A DNA stretch of 64,000 bases, taken from contig SMMW01000503.1 of the NCBI GenBank assembly GCA_004794655.1, forward strand, positions 510,001 through 574,000, given 5' to 3'. Origin of the DNA: Marisa cornuarietis (Eukaryota; Mollusca; Gastropoda; Architaenioglossa; Ampullariidae). The notes beneath the pieces were generated by a model. It worked only from the letters and a program-made list of their open reading frames with translations. It ran no database searches and had not been told where the DNA came from. A program made the position numbers and the translations under genes. Below are positions 36,370 to 48,005 of the stretch, one piece after another; the first letter of the stretch is position 1, and each line of letters begins with the position of its first letter.

Positions 36370-37835
36370 TTTCATGGCTAGATACTGAAAAAAATGAAAG
36401 AAGTAGTCAAGTTAGTTTTTTTTAAAGTTAGTTGTTAAAAAAGGTACCTCTATGGTCACCGAAGAAAGAGAATAACAGAATTTTTCTTATTTTAAGTCAT
36501 TTTCATAGACCAATGGCTCTTACTTCAGAGTGAAGGTTGAGGTCATGCAAACACACATTTGTCACATTTTCTAAAAAAATGGCATGAAATAAAAAAAAGC
36601 GAAACTTATGGTCATAAAATATAATCTTTTCTGAATCAAAAGTCTTCAAGTAATGCATTAAAATTTGACCGAAAACAATTCATAAAGTACTTCAGCAACC
36701 CAACCCTCGGTACCTACTATGGCACCACAGCAACGATCACTAGTGCCTAGTAAGTTTAATTTTATCGCTTACTAATAAAATTTCACATGCTTAATGAACT
36801 GAATAACTTGAAATAAATGTGTAAACTTACCAACAATCGTTTTCAAACTGAACGGCATGGACGATGGAGGCAGAAACATTGTGTGGAAGCCTGAACACTG
36901 ACCAGGTTCAGTCATGGCGGCGATGGGCAGCAGACAAGATTCAGTTTTACAAAGTGTTTTTAAAGGCAGATCCCAAGGCTTCAGAGTTATTTTAATAAAA
37001 ATAAACCTAACAGTTTTGTACTTTAAAAAAGTCTGCATTTGTTATGTCAATATTAAATTCAGTGTGTGTTTTCTGATGATAACAAATCACTATTAGAGCT
37101 TTTCACATTTGACTTTTGCATTTTGAAACATAAGTCGCCAGCTTTTGATATCAAGTTAAAGTTTATTTTCTATCCGAGATGTAGGTCTTCTACTCTTACA
37201 TGAAGGGATTAAACGCGAAAATATCGCAGTCTGACTGTGGCCATGACCAACTTTAGATGCCGCGGGCTGAAACTCGCTAGGGTGGGGTAGTTCCAAGCCA
37301 ATTTTTCCCTTTTATTTTGTATTCAGTACTAAAACAATGCACACAGTTGGACAGAGAATGAAACATATTATTTTCCGTTCGTGTATCTGTGTTCAAAAGG
37401 CAATAATAAAAATGCACAGTATGTTTGAAAGTGTGCGATGTTTCACAAAACACACAGCAACTCGTTCAGCTTGGAGTACCTTCTGGTAGAGAGACAATAT
37501 GAGGAGCGGGGCGAATGTTATTTGTCACGTGTTTGTGCATTGGTTTCATACATTTCATATATATATATATATTATATATACACTGTGGCCAATGAGTGGG
37601 TAGAAGTATCTTGACAAGAAATGTACACATAGTACAACCACGCGGGTGTCTTGACTCTGTTTAATTATCAAGCGGCCTGTGTAAATACTGGTGATACTTG
37701 TAATACTTGTTGTTCATTCCAGTCGGTAAAACATTATATCTTAGTACTATTACTATTTATGAAGTAATGCTGGTATCTCCCAAATCCATTGGTGATATAA
37801 GACAGCTTAGATGCCATGCTACTGCTCTGTTAGCC
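36370..37835. other. AT-rich, no recognised gene
   Basis: Nothing coding was recognised. A TA tract lies at 37558-37579. The inverted GTACCTACTAT at 36710-36720 mirrors 33946-33956. Confidence 0.45.
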
Positions 37836-37841
37836 ACCAGC

Positions 37842-38108
37842 CTGGAGCCAGTTGCACATGTTTCTAAACCTTAAAACTGTTCTAAACAAGCAAAATCTCT
37901 TCTCTGCCATTTAGATACATTGTACAAGAACGTACAAAAAATTGTACTGACAGGACGGAAAGTCAGACTTAAACAACTTTATCTTACTTAAAGCAGTTTT
38001 TGTTTTAAAAATTCTAAAATTGTGGTGTCCACTTTAAACTGATTATCTAAAAAGATTTAAGGCCTAAAAGTGTTTAAAATTAGAAATGTGTTGTGCAACT
38101 GGCCCCTG
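37842..38108. mobile_element. Short TIR element (MITE) M1, copy A
   Basis: The element begins CTGGAGCCAGTTGCACATG and ends, read in reverse complement, CAGGGGCCAGTTGCACAAC, giving inverted ends of about 16-20 bp. The interior is AT-rich and non-coding. It is nearly identical over most of its length to 51916-52183, with a central run of more than 70 bases that looks identical by eye. High identity indicates recent activity. No clear target duplication is seen, so the superfamily is undetermined. Confidence 0.8.
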
Positions 38109-38311
38109 ACTGCTGTTGCTTTGCTCACATGCTTGTGAATATTGCTTTAGAGACTATTTTCTTTTGCCTTCAGACGCTGTATACTTCTGTAGAAATTATC
38201 CTGTCTGGTTATTGCTTCTAAATATTTTCTGAGCAACTGTTGTTAGACAGTAGCATAATTGCTTTGTTACTACTGCTAAACTGTTCTCAGTTTTCTTTAT
38301 CGGTGTTAACG

Positions 38312-38530
38312 ACCCTATCATAATTTGGCGCAAGATGAATCGTTAGCAAAAAAAAAAAAAAGGTTCAGAAAGTTGCCCTAACTGCCATCTTGAAAGTCGG
38401 TTAACCTTTCGCCTGCTCATCCTCTACACCCTACCCACCCCCGTACCTGGTCATCTCGCCACGGGGCTTATCTTTCAGCTTTCGGAATTGTCTTGAAATC
38501 CCTTTCTAACCCCCAATCAAGGGAAATCAG
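38312..38530 (+). repeat. Dispersed repeat family R2, copy B
   Basis: This is the partner of 31722-31935, in the same orientation. It lies between the M1 element and the LINE tail, so the three may mark a favoured insertion zone. Confidence 0.7.
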
Positions 38531-38799
38531 TGGCCTTAGTGAAAATTATGATTTAGCCACGAGTTGTCTTTCATTTGTGATTCCTGACTATGAGGCTCAT
38601 GTATGTTTCGTTCGTTCGGTTCGGTGGTTTATTGATTCGTTCACCCATTCATGTCTTCCAGCCCTTTTTTTCTCTCTACAACCTCGCCGCACATTACAGT
38701 AACTAAACTGGGGATTTTCGTGAGAGCTCTTATTTAAGTATTAAAGCATTTTTTGTCCAGTCAGGCAAATAATTACTTTATTAGCTCGTTCATTGCTGC

Positions 38800-39195
38800 C
38801 ATGCTACTGTGTTGTTCTGGTTGCGGATACCGAGAGGAGAATCCAGTTATTCTAGAACGAGTGCCTGAGAAAACTGCCATGAATATTCTGCATGGGATGC
38901 AGAAGACTTTGCTCAAAGTATAGTCACCACCCTCGTGGACCATCAGGAGCCTCTTCATGCAAAAGTCAATCGGCCCATGCTGGTCCAATTTGAACACGTG
39001 ACCCGGCACGACACTCTGTGTAGGACCATGATTCCGGGTACATTGGAGGAAGAGAGGCAGGAGCGAAACAAACTGGATGGTTAACATAAAAGAATGGACT
39101 GGCCATACCATGCAAGACTTGCTCACAAAACATCGAGACAGGTGTAAGAAGCGAACTTTGTCAACCGCTGTATCTGCCCAGCAATTCTGCCCAAC
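38800..39195 (+). mobile_element. LINE (non-LTR retrotransposon) ORF2 C-terminal fossil, family 2
   Basis: The plus strand reads DTERRIQLF, stop, NECLRKLP, then in a second frame VDHQEPLHAKVNRPMLVQFE, HVTRHDTLCRTMIPGTLEEE and RQERNKLDG. After another frameshift it continues with NIKEWTGHTMQDLLTKHRDR. This order (ERRIQ..E.KCLR, GPQEPL..VKRRKL, GHVTRHD-L-KTI-QGTLEGGRRRGR, DNIKEWT-L-M-DLL) is the well-known tail of RTE/Jockey-like LINE polyproteins annotated as endonuclease-reverse transcriptase. The RT and endonuclease domains are missing. Stops and two frameshifts show that it is inactive. It belongs to a different family from the tails at 2.6 and 63.5 kb. Confidence 0.85.
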
Positions 39196-39640
39196 GATTA
39201 GTACCTGCAGACCAATGTGGCTCGTTCGTCAATTGGTACGAGCCAAAGGACAAATGAATGAGTTTGTTTGTTAATTTTTGTTCTTTTTCGCATGATGTAG
39301 TCTTTTCTTTCTTTCGCTCAACGTTTAGCAGAAACCAGTCGAGACAATGTTTCCCGTTTCCTCTTGTTGATACAAGAGTTTTAAGAGTAAAGGGTTTAAG
39401 AGTGGACAATACTTACGGTGCCACCTCTTTCATGCTAATCCTGTGGCAAGAACAGAAATTCCCACCCGAAAAATTGTTCAATACCAGTAGTGTATTTCTG
39501 GGCTCATGTATATCACCTCACTATTTTAATACTTTGCGCTGATGATATTTATTTATTTATTTAGTTAAACGGCATAAATCTTAGTATCGGACTCATACCA
39601 GCAGCCAAACAGCACGAGCGGCAGTTGATAGGGACGTAGC
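39196..39640. other. No recognised gene
   Basis: This follows the LINE tail. It may include the LINE 3' UTR up to about 39280. A TTTA run lies at about 39548-39565. Confidence 0.45.
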
Positions 39641-39642
39641 TG

Positions 39643-39762
39643 TGACGTAATTATAGGGTTAAATAATGTGGCTGGTGACGTCAGCTTTAACGGTAGACGA
39701 TATTTTCAATGACGTCTGCGGCGAACGTTATGATTGAGTCAAGGGGACGATAGCTTCCGGTT
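39643..39762 (+). promoter_or_regulatory. bZIP-site cluster and ETS site: candidate promoter or enhancer
   Basis: Three CRE-type motifs are evenly spaced: TGACGTAA (39643-39650), TGACGTCA (39676-39683) and TGACGTCT (39710-39717), with starts 33 and 34 bases apart. A consensus AP-1 site TGAGTCA follows at 39735-39741 and an ETS-type CTTCCGGTT at 39754-39762. ATF/CREB, AP-1 and ETS factors bind such motifs. The cluster ends about 20 bp before the ATG of a frame that runs into a splice donor. Promoter role and plus-strand direction are inferred. Confidence 0.5.
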
Positions 39763-39781
39763 ATTTGCCGATACACGACGG

Positions 39782-39885
39782 ATGCTTTGCAAAGACTTGC
39801 AGGTGACTGCTTCTGTGATATTGTGTACTATACACCGCACACTGTACATGGACTCTACACAATGTCATGAACTGATCTTATGGCG
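39782..39885 (+). CDS. Possible first coding exon (5' partial gene)
   Basis: An ATG at 39782 opens a frame of 34 codons plus two bases. The product starts MLCKDLQVTASVILCTIHRT. The frame reaches GGCG followed by GTAAGAC, a good 5' splice site at 39885/39886, and a stop appears immediately inside the putative intron. A second ATG (39880) with codons ATG GCG directly abuts the donor and is another possible start. The support is the upstream bZIP/ETS cluster. There is no homology, and a downstream exon was not identified. The short frame could be chance. Confidence 0.25.
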
Positions 39886-39889
39886 GTAA

Positions 39890-41740
39890 GACTGCAACCT
39901 CATTGTCTTACACCTGAGCTCGGTTATTGCCCACGAATTATTATTATTATTATTACTTTTTATTTGAAGAAAATTACAGAGCGAGAGAATTCATTTTGAC
40001 TTCAGGGAACTGTGGTCAGATATGACTCAACCAGTGACATGACAGGAGCACCAAGACATGTAAGCCAGCTTTGCAAAGCTCTGCAAAAAATAGCAGAGAA
40101 CAGGTGAAGCTTGTGTTTACAGACACCTCACCTTGTGAGGGAAATAGGTGAAGATTCGATTAAAAAGCGAGTAAACAATAACAGGAAAGATCATTATAAA
40201 TGCTAAATATGGTTTGTTACATATCTATTAAATATTGTAAAGGAACTGCCAAAAATAATTAACAAATAAATAAATAAGTGATCAATACATGATTAAAAGC
40301 CGAAGGGAAAACTGAATGATGTGTGTGTTCCTAACAAACAATTTTTCATCCAGTCTTTGCACCACAGAGTATTGCTTCACAACAATGACCACAGAACCGG
40401 GATGAAGGTGGAAGTCATCTACATTGGTGTTCGTCTTCTGGAAACAAGCTCCAGAAATCATTATCCTACCGATAGACGCATTTTTGGGGGGTTAAATTTT
40501 GCAGGAAGAAAGACTAGAAACAAGATTGTCTTAACTGGAAGTTGATAAACATTCAAAGAAAGAAGGAAAGAAAACCGACAACCAAAACTCAAAGATGGTC
40601 GCTAACAGACAATGTATAGGGTAAAGGTAGGAACTGTTTGTATCCGTAGTCAGGAAGGGTAACAATTTACGAACTTTGCTTTCAGTGATGTTATCATCAT
40701 GATTGTACGGTCAAGACCAATGTACTAAATGACATTTTCTGTCAGAAAGCAAAGAAGATTAAGGCTTGACGGAAAATCACGTGATAAGAAGCTTTAGCTA
40801 ATCCCCTACGGACATAATTACTGCTTGGGTTGGTAGAATAACCACCAGGCCCAGGATGTCTCTACAATACTTTAAAAACAAATCCCGAGTGAATCCCTTC
40901 GTGGTAGAAACATGTGTTCCAAGTAATAATATTGACTGATATTTAATTACATGCTCATCCTGTTTTACTAAAAATATTTAAGAAAACGTGTAAAAGCTAT
41001 TGAATCAGAAGATTCCTCAGCAAAATATACAGGTAGTTGAAACAAAAAACTGGCAGTCCGTGTGTTGTCTTTAAAGCAACACGAAACTACTGAAACAAAT
41101 TTCAAATTTTAGGTCTTTGCCTACAGTTATCAATAAAGTAATATCTATCTATTAATATATATAAAGTAAAAAACAAGAGCTGACCGAAAACAAGACTAAG
41201 AATCTTTTTAAAGAAAAGCAAATAACAAAAACAAGAAAGGGTTGAGTGAACATTAATTTAATCTTATAAATGTTTAGTCACGATAGAGTTTAGTGAGAAG
41301 TACTGTACCAACAAGAATACTGTCTTTCTTTGAGAATTGTTGTGTTCAATACCAGTGTAATGTAGAATAAATCAGCAGCAATTACGATTTAATTGTAATT
41401 AAATAATGCTTACTTAGCAGTCGCTATTGATAAAGATCAAAGTCAAAACCGATTGATGCTTGTACATTTATACCGAAATCAACTGTTTGGGTTAAAGGTA
41501 TGTGAAGAATTCTATATTACCACTTTGATGGCCGTCAAATAAATTAATATCAACTATTTAAGTTAAGAAGGGAAAATATTTTATTGTCTTCAGGTAGAGA
41601 AACCCCAAAATATCCAGCATTTTTGTATATGAGGCAGAAAATGAAACTGATTTAAAGTTCTGACGATAAAGCCAGTTGGCTGGAAGACTGACCTTTCTCT
41701 TTTGCATCGAGGTCTTAATCAGAAAACTGTTTTGTTCTTG
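39890..41740. other. AT-rich, no recognised gene
   Basis: If the exon at 39782-39885 is real this is the start of its intron. An ATT tract is at about 39938-39955. No protein motif was recognised on either strand. Confidence 0.4.
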
Positions 41741-41743
41741 CAG

Positions 41744-41896
41744 ACAATCTCTAGTAAGAGTTGTCCGTTCTCAAGTTGTCAGGCACGTGCTGCGCAGGTT
41801 TGTCAGACATGTGGGACATCAGTTTGCACAAACATTTCGTTTGTGGCGTTTGGCTTTCGACAAAGAGTTGAGTCAAAACATCGTTCATCAGAATAA
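41744..41896 (+). pseudogene. Cys-rich zinc-ribbon tail, transposase-like or terminal exon
   Basis: After a good acceptor (TTTTGTTCTTGCAG, ending 41743) a 50-codon frame encodes SCPFSSCQARAAQVCQTCGT and then SVCTN, ending in TAA at 41894-41896. The cysteines are spaced C-x4-C-x7-C-x2-C-x4-C. That spacing matches the zinc ribbon at the C-terminus of piggyBac-like and related DDE transposases (Pfam zf-Tnp type). The expected downstream C-x-x-x-H pair is absent in this frame, although a Cys occurs in an overlapping frame, so a late frameshift is possible. AATAAA overlaps the stop (41892-41897). It may be a transposase fossil or a real last exon; no upstream transposase core was recognised. Confidence 0.4.
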
Positions 41897-41899
41897 AGT

Positions 41900-42890
41900 A
41901 ATTATTTCTTTCGTTTATTTAGATGGAAACAAATGCACCTCGTCGTGCTTTGTAATTACACAACCATCAGAACTTTTTTTCATCGTGACAGAAACCGTTT
42001 TCAGTTAGAATCAAGCTGGGAATGGCAGAACAGGTTTTAATCAAAACGGAGTACGCAGTGGGTAGGGGTTAAACCAGGGGAACATGCAACAGGTTAATGC
42101 TGAAGGTTTTTTTTTTTTTTTTTTTTTTTTAGAAAAGGGGGTATGGGTGTGAGTCCAACTTAACTGTGGCATGTACCCAACTTCCTGGCTGTCCTTTAGC
42201 ACCGCAGACAGGCCGCCGATGCAAATCACGTTGAACTTTTGACTAAACTTTATCCCCTGTCCATCTTGCAATATGGAAATCTGCTGCCTGGTAACCTTCA
42301 TGTCAAAAAAGCCTCGAAAGAAAAAAAAATCAAATCCGAGCTTCGTTAAAACCGACTGATGTAAGCAGTCCCAAAGAACTAAATTAGCAAATGAGAGGTC
42401 TTATTCTGTCTGCGGACTACAGGTCGACCAGACTTCTCTGTTGTGGTGGCAATTGTTGGAGCATTCGTTCATTCATTCATTCTATCTCTCCCTTTGTTCT
42501 TGTTTGGGCCATTGTCGCCTACCAGCTGGTCTTTTCCTGGCCGCATGAATTCCCTGTCTTCTTCCAGACCTACACACAGTTTTGGCTTAATCGAAGCAAA
42601 GCTCGTTGGAAAAGAACGCGGTTGCCACCGGCAACAAGACTGTCATGGTATTCCAGTCAAGTCGATGGTCCCACAGCATTTCTCAGCTCGACTGTGACCC
42701 TTGACAAGGATGACAATAGGCTTTCTATACCTCTACCGATTCCGAACACCCTTATCAATCATGTTATTTGAAGTCCTCCTCGTCTTGTTTTCCCGATGTG
42801 CGAATAAAATTGTTTTCCCGCGGAAAAATATCTCTGCATCGTTCCTCCTCTCACATCTCTGTGCCTGTATTTGGTCTAAGTGTGAGTGCT
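41900..42890. other. No confirmed gene; includes a T23 tract
   Basis: A T23 homopolymer lies at 42108-42130. A minus-strand frame (42041-42301) runs through it, but its only distinct part is about 47 residues with no known motif. A retro-inserted sequence with a poly-A tail on the minus strand is conceivable but unproven. Confidence 0.35.
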
Positions 42891-42903
42891 TGTGTGTGTG
42901 TGC

Positions 42904-42947
<44 letters not shown>

Positions 42948-42949
42948 GG
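42890..42949. repeat. Compound (GT)n(GA)n microsatellite
   Basis: A GT tract passes directly into a GA tract. A second GA tract lies at about 43066-43082. Confidence 0.9.
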
Positions 42950-43199
42950 GAGCATTCAGGGACCACCTTTCACCTTAAAAAGCGGCGATATATGGAAGTC
43001 ACAATGCGATATACCCACAATTCCTGGGCAAGATCTGCAACACGGCAAAGCGAGCGCGCGTGTTAAAGAGAGAGAGAGAGAGAAAAAAAAGGAACAGGGC
43101 ATGCACACAGCTTCCAAGGGTCGTATCAGTGACGATTTAAATATGTCAGAAGCTGAAGTAAGTAGGGCGACTTTTACACAGATTTATTTTTCTCTTTAA

Positions 43200-44860
43200 A
43201 AAAACGGAGAACAACGTTTTCTTGCTCTTACACTGATACATGTGGCTGCTCTACATGTGAAATACTTCTTCACTTGCCTGCCTCTTATCCTCTAAACTTT
43301 ATTTACAATTATTTTTTATATTCAGTTTATTGACTAACCTGCCTTGTTTGTTTACGATGACATATTTTGATGCGTCCTGATGCACCTGATTGGCCATTTT
43401 TTCTTTCTTTATTACCTTTCTGACTCTAGAAGTAGATATTTCAGTGCCATGACAGGTGAGACAAGCTGTAGTGGTGCCAGTGATTATACAGTTGTAGGAA
43501 TGCGAGAACAATTTTCATTTCTCTCTTTTTGTCTCTCTCGACAAGGGTCTTCATGTTCTTAGTCCGTAGTACGACTGTTTGTATTCTCATCCACCCTACC
43601 ATCTCCCACTCTCCATCTCACCACCCTCGTTTAAAAGTTTTCAAGTAGGTTAAATCACTAAATTACTAACAAGATGGTCACTGTGCTACTTGGGTTACGG
43701 TACTGTTCACAGAAATCTTTGTTGTTGACTGTTACAAATGAGCTCCGTGGATAGATAACTAGAAGGAAACAGTAACACACCCACCATAAATCTCGTTATT
43801 TGTGAACTCGCACTCACATGTGCTGGTGCAGGTGAAGACAGATGTAGACACTGGGAAGGAATGTGAAGGAGACAGACAAGGATAAGACAAGGACAACTGA
43901 AAGGACAGACACACGGAAACTCTTGGTCGTAGAACAGGATCATTAACCACAACAAAGAAAAGACAAGTAATGCAGTAATTAGTTAATCATAATTAATTGT
44001 GTATTATCATCACTGTTATAAAATTATAATTATTATTATCAACTGCTTTGATTCGATGATGTTGGATTGATATTGATACCTATCTTTAGCGACTCTTCTT
44101 TGCAGGGGAATCTTATTGCTTTAAGAAAAAGGCGGTAAAGTCATCTTTTCAGTGCAGGTGCACGTGAAGCAAACCTTTTAAACAGGTGTGCAAACAGGTG
44201 TGCAAACTGCCTTAAAAAATTACTTTTACAAACAAAATGAAGAAGTTTGGGTGCGAGTCTGTGAAAGGCTAAGCTTCGATAAAGTAGGTGAAATTAGTCT
44301 CGCAAGTGCTTATGTTCATCATGGCAGGGGGCAACAACGAGGAAATGTTACACTAGAGGAGGGGCAACGGGATGTTGGTCGTTGGCGTTTAACGCCGTGT
44401 CAGCAACATGAGCATTTTCATAGCGACACAGACAAGGCGATGAGGAAGAGGAAGGGAAGAAAAATAGCTTTGATAAACGTTCAGAAAATAGAGAGAGGGC
44501 TAGAAAATAAAGGAATCAGTTGAAGAAAGAGAATGATATAGGACTGAAAAAACCCAAAGCTTGATTGTATGGCCCTTCTAAAAAAAAAGTGAGCAAAAAG
44601 TTAGAGGGAGATCTTCTCTTCTTGTTAAAAATCATCCCATCAATGCAAGATGATACTTGTAGGAACTCCCATGTGCTTGTCGTGAGGACACCTAGGAGGG
44701 GTGGATGTGTGGACTGATCAGCAGAATAAATAAATAAGCAAACAGCTTTCCTAATAGACCGCCAGGAGAGATTCTATTCATTTATGAAAGATGTAACAGT
44801 TTTTAAAATTCGAATATTCATTTATATTTCTTTTTCTGCTTCTCATCCAAGGCCTCAGGA
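43200..44860. other. No recognised gene; one palindromic motif
   Basis: A plus-strand frame at 44188-44523 has no known domain. GGCGTTTAACGCC (44384-44396), followed by GTGTCAGCAAC, is a near-perfect palindrome. It resembles the TTTAACGCCGT cores of mollusc MITE-like repeats, but element ends were not found. Confidence 0.35.
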
Positions 44861-44866
44861 ACTCTC

Positions 44867-44932
44867 TCTTTACACACACACACTCTCTCTCACTCACACA
44901 CACCACATATTCTCTCTCTCTCTCTTACAGAT
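44867..44932. repeat. Mixed (CA)n/(TC)n microsatellite
   Basis: CA and TC tracts alternate over about 65 bp. Confidence 0.85.
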
Positions 44933-44939
44933 CAGAAGT

Positions 44940-47070
44940 CAGATATAAAAACCAAAAGTGATAGACAGGTCGTTTATTCAGATTAAAAAAAAAACTGTCT
45001 ATTTTTGTGATTTAGTCTAAACCCAGCCCTATCCTCTTCCCATTACACACAAGCCAAGGTTTATCTATAATCTATACACAGATATGTACATATGTATAGT
45101 GAGTAAAACAAAGTGTGTCTCGACATCACCAGGTGAAAATGTCGCGTGCCACGGTCGTGATTGTCACGGATTCTCTCTCACACACGGACAGGTATTTCTA
45201 GAACCTGTCAATGTACAAATAGCAGGTAAAGGTTGCTAAGAATACGCTTTCCTTTATCTTCGCAACTCGGTGTAAAGATTTTTATTTTTTATTCCGTGGA
45301 TAAGACCATAATTATTGACAGATAGACAACACATTAGGCTTCATGAAATGTCCGTATGGTGATAGCACGAGAAAAAAAAACCCTTAAATGTTATTTAGTT
45401 GCCAATAGTTTAGTTTAGTGACAAATATATTTTACCAGATGCATTCACAACCTGTTTATGGGAGGCAGCGCAAAGTTTAAGGGAAAAATCGCCCAGCTGG
45501 TTAAATGGAAGAAGCATTTACTTGCCCTGTTGTTTATATTGGATTTGATTATAGACTAAGAATAGTTTTTAAAAAAGTTTTTAAAAAACAGAGCCGTGCT
45601 TGTTGAAATAAAGACGACGGACAATTAAATGAGAATACGGAAATGTTCGTTTGGATATTTATTGTTGTTGCTGTCGAAAAATAATTCAGAAATCTGCTCG
45701 GAAAACCGCAATTTAACAGTTTTATTAGAGGTTTACTATTACCTAGAAATGCAGGTACAATCATGTCAAAATCAGTGAAAATTCTCATGGGCTATTTTCG
45801 ATGTTAACACTGGCAAGAGTGTCATTAGCCTTTTTTCAATAACATTAATCCTGTAGCGAATAACTTTATTTTTTATATTAAAATTCTCTCATCTTAAATT
45901 ATCTCAGTAATAGGACTTTTAAAACAGTGTGAGACTGGCACACTGTGTACCCTCTAGTCAAGAATCTACAAGTACTCCAATCTTATTTTGCTTTATTTGT
46001 TAAGATTGTCATTTATGTATCCTGCTCTTCAAACCCGCAGAGAATATGTGATCAACAGATATTTATTTTGTATAACCAATATTTATCCGTGGAATTCCAT
46101 GGTGTGATAAACTAACAAAACCGATAATGTGTTTCCCGCAAATATCTCAGGTTACAAAATATATTACACAGGTATGCTTGGCAATGTTGTCCCCCTCAAC
46201 CCAGATTGGGTGAACTCCTACAAACTGCAGACATTTTAAATTCATTAAATGTCCTGCATCATGTTTCCCCCGTATTTCTATAGCCTTACCCAAGGTTTAC
46301 TTGGTCGTACAGGTGGTAAACTTTTCACAAAGAGCTTGAAGTGGGTGTCTTGCCGCAGACATAGACCAGTATAGTGGGGTGGAAGTTACCTGCTCACAAT
46401 CTCACCTCTCTTGCGGTCTCTTTTGTGTACCCGGACTGTACCTTACACCTGTGTTTCACCTGTTATAATATTACTAAATATGTTTGTGACAGTCTGCTTA
46501 GAAATGCTATACAATAATGCACAGGTCTGCTCTTTGTTTTAATCTATTCTAAATAGAAGAAAAAATAATTATGTAGCAGTGGACCAGACAGTGTACTATT
46601 TTCCTCGCAGTTGCCAATGTATTTAAATTTCAGACATCATGTTACTATTTTAACTGTTATTTATTTATTATGCTTCCTCCCTAGGCACTACTTCATTCAC
46701 CGTCATCATGTTGGTGTTTTCTCTTCCAGTATTCTGTTGAAATTTTATTCCACATTATTCCTAAAAATATATTACTTCAATATCTCAGCACAAAGAAAAC
46801 AGGAACAAATTAATGCTATGTTGAGCATGGTACCCCCAATAGCCAACAGATGATAATGAGGAGGAGAAGGACGACGACAGTGATGATGATTTAATTAATT
46901 ATCTTATTTGTTATATTGTCGATTGTCACCATTGTTGTGCTAAACCTGTCTGTCCAGTCGGGGTCGTAGCGTAAAAACAAATTCGTCTGAGAAACGTTTC
47001 ATCACCATGAGGATTAGTACATGAAACAGTTTTCCTGACTGGCATCCCCACATTTAACTATCTAAGATTC
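44940..47070. other. AT-rich, no recognised gene
   Basis: Both strands were read without finding a motif. Open frames are short and of low information. Confidence 0.5.
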
Positions 47071-47074
47071 GACT

Positions 47075-47075
<1 letters not shown>

Positions 47076-47109
<34 letters not shown>
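47076..47109. repeat. (GT)n microsatellite
   Basis: A GT tract of about 16 units is followed by a short GCGCGC run. Confidence 0.9.
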
Positions 47110-47113
<4 letters not shown>

Positions 47114-47659
47114 CGCGCGTTCTTGCGTGTGCATACCTGCGCGTGGTCACATGCAAATGTGTGTGTTTGTGCGTATGTTCGGACCTACCCTTCGGATCCA
47201 CCCACTACCCTTCTTTTGTCTTAACTCTACCCGAGCCCCTAAGCAGCCCGTTACTTACTTGACCGTTTAACCATGGTCGCAGGTCATACCTTCAGATCAG
47301 ACGCCTGCACAGTTTCCCACCAAATTCCCTCATCATGTCAGCCATGCAGTCTCTTACTACTTACCCCAGGGGTAGGAAGGGGTACGGGAGAGGTAATCTT
47401 AGGTAGATGAACCCGCGAAGAAACGGATTTATATAGAAAAAAAAGACACAGAAAAAGACAAATAGGTTGGATAATTAGTCTCGACTAGTGTTGTGTGACG
47501 GACAGTTGTCGAGGGGGGAGATGTACGGGAGGGTCGCCTTGCTCGCGAGCGCCACAGCCTCGGAGTGTGACTCGGACCAGAGCGCGGGTCTCGCAAACCG
47601 TCATCGTCGGACGCGGTGCAGACGACAGAATGGCGAAGCGTGGTCGTCTGCCGATTACT

Positions 47660-47663
<4 letters not shown>

Positions 47664-47701
<38 letters not shown>

Positions 47702-47718
47702 CGCACAAACACACACGT
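47664..47718. repeat. (CG)n(CA)n microsatellite
   Basis: A GCGCGC run passes into a long CA tract with two CG interruptions. His-Thr frames across it are artefacts. Confidence 0.9.
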
Positions 47719-48005
47719 ACGTAAATTCACTATCGTTCATTCCTTCTCCAGCCACTCTTATCACTACCGTTCTCTTTCCTTCTCTCGCTCTCCCTCAGCC
47801 TCTCCGCCATCTTTCGATCAAGCCTCACCCTCCGAAAGTTGCTCCGCGTTGGAAAGGACGACAACTCTCGCCGCTCTCCCACTGGCAATGAAAAACAAAA
47901 CCTTAAAAAAAAAAGAAGAAAAAAAAACCAACCCCAAGAACAACGAAAAAAAAGGAAACTTTGTCATCGTGGACACCAACCGTAACGCCATTGGTGTGCC
48001 ATAGC

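Noticed and set aside
42041..42301. Minus-strand frame with polylysine run beside T23
   Set aside because: The lysines are the homopolymer. The remaining ~47 residues show no motif, and a retrogene could not be supported.
47077..47270. Cys-Val repeat frames, and similar frames at 16310-16685, 48799-49135 and 50622-50810
   Set aside because: They are translations of (GT)n or (CA)n microsatellites.
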